A stretch of 10,362 nucleotides of DNA from Eubacterium sp. (GTDB lineage: Bacteria; Bacillota; Clostridia; Oscillospirales; Acutalibacteraceae). The notes under the pieces are model-generated. The model made no database searches and was not told where the DNA came from. It was given only the letters and a program-made list of their open reading frames with translations. Made by a program: the position numbers and the translations under genes. The first letter of the stretch is position 1. Each line of letters begins with the position of its first letter. Below are positions 5,802 to 10,362 of this stretch, piece by piece. Location of the stretch: contig JAIDVA010000088.1 of the NCBI GenBank assembly GCA_029059925.1, positions 1-10,362 on the forward strand, given 5' to 3'.

Positions 5802-5831
5802 GGTACAGTTGAAAGACTGTACCATTTTTTT
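5802..5831 (+). terminator. Intrinsic terminator of the EF-G-like gene
   Basis: GGTACAGT (5802-5809) pairs perfectly with ACTGTACC (5816-5823) around TGAAAG, followed by A and seven T residues (5825-5831). This is a textbook rho-independent terminator, 54 nt after the stop codon. Confidence 0.93.
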
Positions 5832-5873
5832 GACTCTATGTGAAATTTTTGATAATTATTTTATAAAGGTGCC

Positions 5874-5902
5874 TTGACATATTTAGTTTTATGAGCTATT
5901 AT
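5874..5902 (+). promoter_or_regulatory. SigA promoter of the marR-type gene
   Basis: A perfect TTGACA (5874-5879) is separated by 17 nt from TATTAT (5897-5902). The start point falls near 5909, inside the palindrome that begins immediately after the -10 box. A repressor bound there would block initiation. Confidence 0.88.
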
Positions 5903-5924
5903 ATTGTTAAGGTACCTTAACAAT
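5903..5924. promoter_or_regulatory. Perfect 22-bp palindromic operator, probably for the MarR protein
   Basis: ATTGTTAAGGT (5903-5913) is followed by its exact reverse complement ACCTTAACAAT (5914-5924). MarR dimers bind palindromes of this size, and it sits on the transcription start of the regulator's own gene, so autorepression is likely. An imperfect copy with core AAGGTGCCTT (5867-5876) overlaps the -35 box, which would bracket the promoter with two sites. Confidence 0.8.
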
Positions 5925-5945
5925 TGTGAAAGTGAGGAAATGATT

Positions 5946-6590
5946 ATGAAAAAGGACTTTAATGAGAATTTAAAAAAAGAACATTATGAAAATGCTGATA
6001 ACAACAGTAAGCTGATAATCAATTTGCGCAATATTAATCATACTATGCACTCTTTGTACGAAGGAAGAGGAAGTCAGAAACGAATATTGATAATTCTGCT
6101 TGAAAATGAAAACATTACGCAGCAGGAGCTTACAGAAAAGCTTGGTATTAAACCGGGCTCAGCAAGTGAAGTGATTGCAAAGCTTGAAAAAAGCAACCTT
6201 ATTGAAAGAACAAAAAACATACTTGACCGCCGTACTGCCAATATTACTTTAACAGATGAGGGACGTGCTATGGCAGAAGATGCAAAAAAACAAAGAGAAA
6301 CCCGACACGAAGAAATGTTTTCTGCCCTTTCTGAGGAGGACAAAGCAGTACTTCTTTCCCTTCTTGAAAAAATCAACAGTGATTGGGGAAAATTCGAAGC
6401 AGAAGAAAGAGAGCATCACCATCATATGGGTCATCCGCATCACAAGGGGCATCAACACGGTGCTCATCACCCCAACGAAAAGCATCATAAGCACAAAAAC
6501 AATCATAACAACGACAGTGATTATAAAAAAGGCTGTGACGGAAACTGCAGTGATTGCCCTCATCCTTGCGGCAGGAAAAAACAGAAATAA
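5946..6590 (+). CDS. MarR family transcriptional regulator with His/Cys-rich C-terminal tail
   Basis: The 214-aa protein has a MarR winged helix at about residues 35-145. ITQQELTEKLGIKPGSASEV (57-76) is the helix-turn-helix and LDRRTANITLTDEG (93-106) is the wing with the family's DRR motif. After about 155 aa, the normal end of a MarR protein, it continues with a tail of some 58 residues holding 16 histidines (157-206) and a cysteine cluster C197-x3-C-x2-C-x3-C208. Such tails bind transition metals in other proteins. Metal binding here is inference and the ligand is unknown. The start is ATG 5946, 8 nt after GAGG. An ATG two codons upstream is too near the ribosome site. The gene has its own promoter and palindromic operator and converges on the MATE gene. 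The MATE promoter lacks this operator, so a regulatory link is not shown. Confidence 0.9.
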   Translation: MKKDFNENLKKEHYENADNNSKLIINLRNINHTMHSLYEGRGSQKRILIILLENENITQQELTEKLGIKPGSASEVIAKLEKSNLIERTKNILDRRTANITLTDEGRAMAEDAKKQRETRHEEMFSALSEEDKAVLLSLLEKINSDWGKFEAEEREHHHHMGHPHHKGHQHGAHHPNEKHHKHKNNHNNDSDYKKGCDGNCSDCPHPCGRKKQK

Positions 6591-6634
6591 TATTTGTGAT
6601 TATGAAAATCATCGGTATAAACACAGCAGAAATT

Positions 6635-6690
6635 AACTATAAAAATCCCCATAAGGTACTATTAAATACCTTATGGGGATTTTTATAGTT
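6635..6690. terminator. 24-bp bidirectional terminator between marR-type and MATE genes
   Basis: Bases 6635-6658 pair perfectly with 6667-6690 around the 8-nt loop CTATTAAA. The stem has a CCCC/GGGG core flanked by A5 and T5 runs, so it ends transcription from both converging genes. Its loop-proximal part contains TAAGGTA and TACCTTA, the same half-sites as the operator at 5903-5924. Confidence 0.9.
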
Positions 6691-6701
6691 CTCAGTTTTG
6701 A

Positions 6702-8072
6702 TTAATTCATAATGATTTTTTTATTTACTCTTATCATCAAAACATATGCAATAATCATTATTACAATTTCTGCTATAGGGAAGGTAATCCAGATAGCCCA
6801 GCTTTCTGTCAACGATTTCAATGTAAGCTGTGCAAACATCCATGCAACGGGCAATACAAAAACAAGCTGTCTTCCAAGTGAGATTATCAATGATTCAACC
6901 CCCCTGTTGAGTGCCTGAAAGACACCTTGAAGTGCAATATTGATTCCTGCAAAAACAAAGCTTATTGTAATAATGTGCATTGCACTTATAAATACTGCTT
7001 GTGTCTCACCTGATAAGCTGAATATTCCGGCAAACGGCTGTGCAAATATTTCAACAACAGCTGTGCCGAAAAGCATAATTGCTGAAGTATAAAGTATACC
7101 GTATTTGACACCGTCTTTTATGCGCTCCTTATTTTTCATGCCATATGAAAAAGATACGATAGGTGTAATTGCGTCACGCAGTCCGAATGCTGCAAACAGA
7201 ACAAACTGCTGAATTTTGTAAAACAAGCCATATGCTGTAACCAAAGATTCACTGACTGAAACAAGTACAATATTAAGTCCGTAAGTCATAACTGACATAA
7301 GTGCCTGCGCAATAATAGCAGGAAGTCCGACGCAATATATACCTTTGATAACCGATGCCGACGGTTTTATATATTCTAATTTTTTAGGGATTGACTTATT
7401 TACTTTTATGTGGAATATGAATGCTAAGAGCCACGATACGCACTGACCGATTACAGTTGCAAGGGCGGCACCCTTTACTCCCATTTCAGGGAAACCGAGC
7501 AGACCGTAAATCATAATCGGATCTAAAATAATATTGGTAACTGCGCCTGCAATTTGTGAAATTGTGGAATACATGGAGTGACCTGTTGCCTGAAGCAGTT
7601 TCTCATATATTGCAAAGAAAATGACTCCCGGTGATGCAATACAGCATATTCTCAGATAGCTCACTGCCATATCATAAACAGTCTGATTTGAAGTTTGGGT
7701 AGATATATATAATTTTACACCGAAAATGCCGAACAGCAAAAAGAATATATAAATTATAATTGCAAGAAATTGTGCATTTCCTGCCACCTTACCTGCTCTT
7801 TTTTCTTTTCTCATTCCTAAATTTTTTGCAACAAGCACATTGGTTCCTATTCCTGTTCCTATTCCTATTGCAACCATCAGCATCTGAAACGGGAAAGCAA
7901 GGGTAAGAGCGTTAAGTGCATTTTCGCCGTTTTGTGGCATGTTTGAAATGAAAGCACTGTCAACAATATTATAAAGTGCCTGCATTACCATAGATACAAT
8001 CATGGGAATTCCCATTGACAGCATTAGTTTTTTTACCGGCATAGATGCCATTTTTTCGTTTTTTATGTCCAT
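6702..8072 (-). CDS. MATE family efflux transporter (MepA-like)
   Basis: The 456-aa integral membrane protein has the length and the two repeated six-helix halves of MATE exporters, which expel cationic compounds using Na+ or H+ gradients. The N-terminal half begins MPVKKLMLSMGIPMIVSMVM, followed by the loop ALYNIVDSAFISN and a glycine-rich motif GIGTGIGTNVLVAKNLG. The second half starts near VIKGIYCVGLPAIIAQALMS. It ends with a short basic tail. The start is ATG 8072, 5 nt after AGGAGG. It is preceded by a TTGACA-N16-TATAAT promoter and a terminator-type structured leader (8090-8140) that resembles the guanidine-IV riboswitch. The exported substrate may therefore be guanidine-like or a guanidinium compound. 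That is inference from the leader, not from the protein. Confidence 0.93.
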   Translation of the reverse strand: MDIKNEKMASMPVKKLMLSMGIPMIVSMVMQALYNIVDSAFISNMPQNGENALNALTLAFPFQMLMVAIGIGTGIGTNVLVAKNLGMRKEKRAGKVAGNAQFLAIIIYIFFLLFGIFGVKLYISTQTSNQTVYDMAVSYLRICCIASPGVIFFAIYEKLLQATGHSMYSTISQIAGAVTNIILDPIMIYGLLGFPEMGVKGAALATVIGQCVSWLLAFIFHIKVNKSIPKKLEYIKPSASVIKGIYCVGLPAIIAQALMSVMTYGLNIVLVSVSESLVTAYGLFYKIQQFVLFAAFGLRDAITPIVSFSYGMKNKERIKDGVKYGILYTSAIMLFGTAVVEIFAQPFAGIFSLSGETQAVFISAMHIITISFVFAGINIALQGVFQALNRGVESLIISLGRQLVFVLPVAWMFAQLTLKSLTESWAIWITFPIAEIVIMIIAYVLMIRVNKKIIMN

Positions 8073-8089
8073 AAATACCTCCTAAAAAC

Positions 8090-8140
8090 AAAAAAATGTG
8101 CAGCCCTGCCGATTGGAATTACGCAGTAAGCTACACATCT
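8090..8140 (-). promoter_or_regulatory. Structured terminator leader of the MATE gene, candidate guanidine-IV (mepA motif) riboswitch
   Basis: Minus-strand ATGTGTAGC (8138-8130) pairs with GCTGCACAT (8104-8096) with one G-U. Inside it, CTGC pairs with GCAG around the 13-nt loop GTAATTCCAATCG. Seven U residues (8096-8090) follow, then the AGGAGG at 8083-8078. This is an intrinsic terminator placed between promoter and gene. A competing hairpin TTAC-TGC-GTAA would break the inner terminator stem. Loop and outer stem are conserved in the second copy at 8965-9013. Transcriptional ON switches of this build precede MATE genes in Clostridia (guanidine-IV class). The class assignment is from memory. 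Confidence 0.68.
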
Positions 8141-8146
8141 TGTAAT

Positions 8147-8174
8147 ATTATACGTTTTTATGAAATATTGTCAA
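8147..8174 (-). promoter_or_regulatory. SigA promoter of the MATE gene
   Basis: On the minus strand a perfect TTGACA (8174-8169), a 16-nt spacer and a perfect TATAAT (8152-8147) are present. Transcription starts near 8140 and gives a leader of about 68 nt. The -35 region lies in a 23-nt block (8163-8185) that is identical upstream of the PepSY gene. Confidence 0.88.
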
Positions 8175-8185
8175 AGGCAATTTTG
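8163..8185 (-). repeat. Copy 1 of a 23-nt identical block over the -35 box
   Basis: These 23 bases recur without change at 9038-9060. The block covers TTGACA and the bases just upstream (TTGCCTTTGACA). With the matching leaders it shows that the whole promoter-leader cassette is duplicated. Both copies have the same distance to a gene start. Confidence 0.9.
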
Positions 8186-8209
8186 CACAAATTTAGATTT
8201 ATTATAAAG

Positions 8210-8947
8210 CTATTTTTTTACTGCCATTACGGATTGGTCTGTTATTTCACCTGAAAGTGCATCAATCTCATATTCGTATTTTGTTGTTGATGTCTTAAAT
8301 TCAACCTCATAAATATATATTCCGTTATCTTTTTCAAGGGTAACCTTAGAATATCCAATATCCTGTATGGAAATCAAACTGTCATTAAGTGCAATGTTTT
8401 TTGCCATGTCAAGACCGATATATTCAGAATCTGCTGTAATAATACTCTTTGAATTGTTTTTTGGCTCAAATATTTCTTTTTCATAAGAAATAATATTGGA
8501 ATTTATATCAATTTCGTATTCATAATCGTATGAAGAATCAGAAAAAGTAACTTCATAGTATGTTGTGTTCTTATTACGTTCTTCATGTGCAGATATATAA
8601 ATTAATCTTTCCTGTGCAGCATCTGAATTTTTCAGTGCAATATCTATTGCCGCTTCAATTGTAATTTCACCGGATACATTATCATTTTGTGTCTTGTCAC
8701 TATCATCATTATTCGCTTTATCTGAATTCTGCTGATTTGCTGATGTATCAGTAATGCCTTGTGATGCAGGAGAATTATTTTGGCTATCGCTTGCTTTATA
8801 CTTACTGTTAAACATCGTTCCATTATGTGAAATTAGAGCAGATGCAATGATTACTACAACTAAAACCGAAACCAAAATGATTATTGATGAGCGCATTTTA
8901 TTGCTTTTCATACTATCAATTTCCTTATTTTCATTTTCCATTTTCAA
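8210..8947 (-). CDS. Membrane-anchored protein with two PepSY domains
   Basis: The 245-aa protein has one transmembrane segment (about residues 20-40, SIIILVSVLVVVIIASALI) after a short charged cytoplasmic N-terminus. A Ser/Asn/Gln/Asp-rich linker (about 50-92) follows, then two PepSY-type repeats outside the membrane. Repeat 1 (about 95-155) starts ITIEAAIDIALKNS and contains YYEVTFSDSSYDYEYEID. Repeat 2 (about 177-235) starts IGLDMAKNIAL and contains YEVEFKTSTTKYEYEIDA, ending LSGEI. PepSY domains are thought to bind or inhibit peptidases or other envelope proteins. The partner here is unknown. The start is TTG 8947, 5 nt after AGGAGG, exactly the spacing used by the MATE gene. An ATG two codons on (8941) is the alternative. 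It has its own copy of the promoter and terminator leader, and no other terminator separates it from the MATE leader. Confidence 0.85.
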   Translation of the reverse strand: MKMENENKEIDSMKSNKMRSSIIILVSVLVVVIIASALISHNGTMFNSKYKASDSQNNSPASQGITDTSANQQNSDKANNDDSDKTQNDNVSGEITIEAAIDIALKNSDAAQERLIYISAHEERNKNTTYYEVTFSDSSYDYEYEIDINSNIISYEKEIFEPKNNSKSIITADSEYIGLDMAKNIALNDSLISIQDIGYSKVTLEKDNGIYIYEVEFKTSTTKYEYEIDALSGEITDQSVMAVKK

Positions 8948-8964
8948 AATTACCTCCTAAAAAT

Positions 8965-9013
8965 AAAAAATGTGCAGCTATGCCGATCGGAATTACGCAT
9001 AAGCTACACATCT
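8965..9013 (-). promoter_or_regulatory. Structured terminator leader of the PepSY gene, second copy of the candidate guanidine-IV riboswitch
   Basis: Minus-strand ATGTGTAGCT (9011-9002) pairs with AGCTGCACAT (8979-8970). After a bulged U, ATGC pairs with GCAT around the loop GTAATTCCGATCG. Six U residues (8970-8965) follow and AGGAGG is at 8958-8953. Compared with the MATE copy the outer stem is unchanged, the loop differs by one base, and an inner A-U pair replaces C-G, a compensatory change. TTA-TGCG-TAA can form as the competing hairpin. Confidence 0.68.
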
Positions 9014-9020
9014 TGTTATT

Positions 9021-9049
9021 ATTATACTGCTCTTTTAAAATATTGTCAA
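9021..9049 (-). promoter_or_regulatory. SigA promoter of the PepSY gene
   Basis: Perfect TTGACA (9049-9044), a 17-nt spacer and perfect TATAAT (9026-9021) lie on the minus strand. Transcription starts near 9015, giving a leader of about 67 nt. The promoter is back to back with that of the GPH symporter (9078-9106). Confidence 0.88.
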
Positions 9050-9060
9050 AGGCAATTTTG
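9038..9060 (-). repeat. Copy 2 of the 23-nt identical block over the -35 box
   Basis: Identical to 8163-8185. See that entry for what the duplication implies. Confidence 0.9.
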
Positions 9061-9077
9061 TGAATTTTTTATATTAC

Positions 9078-9106
9078 TTGTATTCATTTTTATAATGATG
9101 TATAAT
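9078..9106 (+). promoter_or_regulatory. SigA promoter of the GPH-type symporter gene
   Basis: TTGTAT (9078-9083), a 17-nt spacer and perfect TATAAT (9101-9106). Initiation near 9113 gives a leader of about 62 nt. Confidence 0.82.
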
Positions 9107-9122
9107 AAAACTATTCAAAGGA

Positions 9123-9160
9123 GGATGCTGGCATAATTTGTATGGCATCCTTTTATACTT
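9123..9160 (+). terminator. Leader hairpin, possible attenuator, of the symporter gene
   Basis: GGATGC (9123-9128) pairs with GCATCC (9145-9150). Inside, after a TGG bulge, CATA (9132-9135) pairs with TATG (9141-9144) around ATTTG. TTTTATACTTT follows, then AGGAGG at 9162-9167. It lies between promoter and start codon, so it may attenuate transcription, but the broken T-run makes strong termination uncertain. Confidence 0.5.
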
Positions 9161-9174
9161 TAGGAGGAAACGCT

Positions 9175-10362
9175 ATGGCATCAAACGTTCTTACAAAGAA
9201 AAAGAAATTCGGCTATGCCTTTGGCATATTTACCGAATCGCTGATTTATAATATGTTTTACACATATTATCTTACTTTTCTTATAGAAATTGTCGGTATA
9301 CAAGCAAAGTTTGCATCAATTGTGATTTTCGTTTCTATCGCGTGGGATGCTGTAACCGATCCGATAATAGGCAATTATGCTGATCGTGGCGGTGTGGATA
9401 AGCGCAAGGTAATGAAAGGTGCTTTGCTCCCGCTTGGCATAATTTTTATTGTTGCGTGGACCTCTATCGGTGCCGGACTTACCAGCCAGACAGCTAAGAT
9501 TTTGCTTTACACGGTTATTTCAATGGCAATATGGGTTTTCTATACAATGTATACAATTCCGTACTATGCCGTTGTAGCTGAGCTTACAGAGGATTATGAC
9601 GAGCGTACCAATATCCGTTCCACTGCTTCACTTCTTAATGCGGGAGCGGTTGGCTTAGGCAATGTTTTGCCTGCTCTGGTACCGACTGTTGCAATATTGC
9701 TCGGTGAACGTTTTTCAAGCAATTCTTATGCCGTTGTTGCTGCGTTAATAAGCATTATGGCTGTGGCACTTGGCTTTGTGTGTGTTAACTCGCTGAAAGG
9801 TGTTTATACTCCTAAGCCTGCTACGGCAGCGAATACTAAAAGTACAATTGGCGATACCTTCAAAGCCTTTGGTCAGATATTAAGACTTAAGCCTGCGAAA
9901 TTCTTTTTGTTGTTTGTTTTCTTTTTTCTTACTGCATCATCCATGATTCAGTCCAATCTCACATATATGGTGGTTGACTGCATTGGTATGGATTATGATA
10001 CAGGTATAGTATATGTGATCATTTCGATGGTTGTCTCCATGGCTATTGTTGTGCCGATTGTTGAAAAGGTTGCCGAGAAAACTGACAGACGTACAGCAAG
10101 CATCATTTTCCTTACAATTACTATGCTTGGTGAAATTATAGCTAAAATAGTTGGTCTTGATGCACAAATCGGAAATTTCAGAATTATGTCGATTGTTTGT
10201 GCTGCAATTCTGGGTATGGGTGTAGGAACCTTCTGGCCCTTCTTTTATTCAATGGGTTATGATCTTGTTGAGCTTGATGAGTTTAAGAGAGGGGAGAGAA
10301 GAGAGGCGCTTGTTACAGCTCTTCCGCAGCGTGTACAAAAAGTCGGTTCTGCAAACGGTATT
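9175..10362 (+). CDS. GPH family (MelB-like) sugar/cation symporter, 3' end outside the window
   Basis: An open frame of 396 codons runs from ATG 9175 to the last base without a stop. Family members are about 450-500 aa, so the C-terminal part is missing. The protein is strongly hydrophobic with many predicted membrane helices. The GPH/major-facilitator signature is present near residues 58-78: WDAVTDPIIG followed by NYADRGGVDKRK. A second conserved area is YTIPYYAVVAELTEDYDERT, with NIRSTASLLNAGAVGLG directly after it. GPH proteins co-transport sugars or glycosides with Na+ or H+. The substrate cannot be read from the sequence and no sugar hydrolase is next to it in the window. The start follows AGGAGG by 7 nt. 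The gene is divergent from the PepSY gene. Confidence 0.9.
   Translation, partial: MASNVLTKKKKFGYAFGIFTESLIYNMFYTYYLTFLIEIVGIQAKFASIVIFVSIAWDAVTDPIIGNYADRGGVDKRKVMKGALLPLGIIFIVAWTSIGAGLTSQTAKILLYTVISMAIWVFYTMYTIPYYAVVAELTEDYDERTNIRSTASLLNAGAVGLGNVLPALVPTVAILLGERFSSNSYAVVAALISIMAVALGFVCVNSLKGVYTPKPATAANTKSTIGDTFKAFGQILRLKPAKFFLLFVFFFLTASSMIQSNLTYMVVDCIGMDYDTGIVYVIISMVVSMAIVVPIVEKVAEKTDRRTASIIFLTITMLGEIIAKIVGLDAQIGNFRIMSIVCAAILGMGVGTFWPFFYSMGYDLVELDEFKRGERREALVTALPQRVQKVGSANGI

Noticed and set aside
6249..6624. Several minus- and plus-strand frames over the His-rich tail of the MarR gene
   Set aside because: They are alternative readings of the CAT/CAC-rich repeats. Only the MarR frame continues from a complete domain with a promoter and ribosome site.
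7840..7880. Short tandem repeat (GGAATAGGAACA-type units) in the MATE gene, possible slippage site
   Set aside because: It encodes the conserved glycine-rich motif, and its 6/12-bp unit keeps the frame, so it would not act as an on/off switch.
1..10362. CRISPR array, insertion sequence, prophage or origin
   Set aside because: No regularly spaced repeats, transposase, terminal inverted repeats, phage genes or DnaA-box clusters were seen on reading both strands.

Overview
The window looks like chromosomal DNA of a low-GC, spore-forming Firmicute, most likely a gut-type Clostridia (Oscillospirales/Ruminococcaceae-like). The reasons are a clear forespore sigma factor (SigG), strong AGGAGG ribosome binding sites, good TTGACA/TATAAT promoters, AT-rich intergenic DNA and many intrinsic terminators. 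The genus assignment is inference.

Layout. Bases 1-353 hold no convincing gene. They contain hairpins, one of which reads on the minus strand like the acceptor plus T-arm of a tRNA. sigG (354-1124, GTG start) follows. An accessory block of small genes spans 1125-3380: a DUF4176-type lipoprotein, a DUF3885-type protein, a GNAT acetyltransferase, and a short inorganic-pyrophosphatase-like protein. Each unit is bounded by hairpins. An EF-G-like translational GTPase (3699-5747) then has its own promoter and terminator. A MarR regulator (5946-6590) carries an unusual His/Cys-rich tail and a perfect palindromic operator on its promoter. It ends at a 24-bp bidirectional terminator shared with a convergent MATE exporter (6702-8072, minus). 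Upstream of that lies a membrane-anchored double-PepSY protein (8210-8947, minus). A divergent GPH/MelB-type symporter (9175 onward) runs off the right edge.

The most interesting part is 8070-9066. The MATE gene and the PepSY gene each have a near-duplicate control cassette: a 23-nt identical block over the -35 box, a TATAAT -10 box, then a 42-43 nt structured leader that ends as an intrinsic terminator just before the AGGAGG. The two leaders share loop sequence and show a compensatory A-U to C-G pair change, which points to selection on RNA structure. A terminator-type leader in front of a Clostridial MATE exporter fits the guanidine-IV (mepA motif) riboswitch class. I recognise this by context and by memory of the motif, not by search. 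If correct, the PepSY protein would be a second member of a guanidine-responsive regulon, and its transcripts would run into the MATE switch as well.

The other functions are sporulation (sigG), translation (EF-G-like, with the catalytic His of the GTPase replaced) and transport. Nothing in the window directly links the accessory block to either flank.
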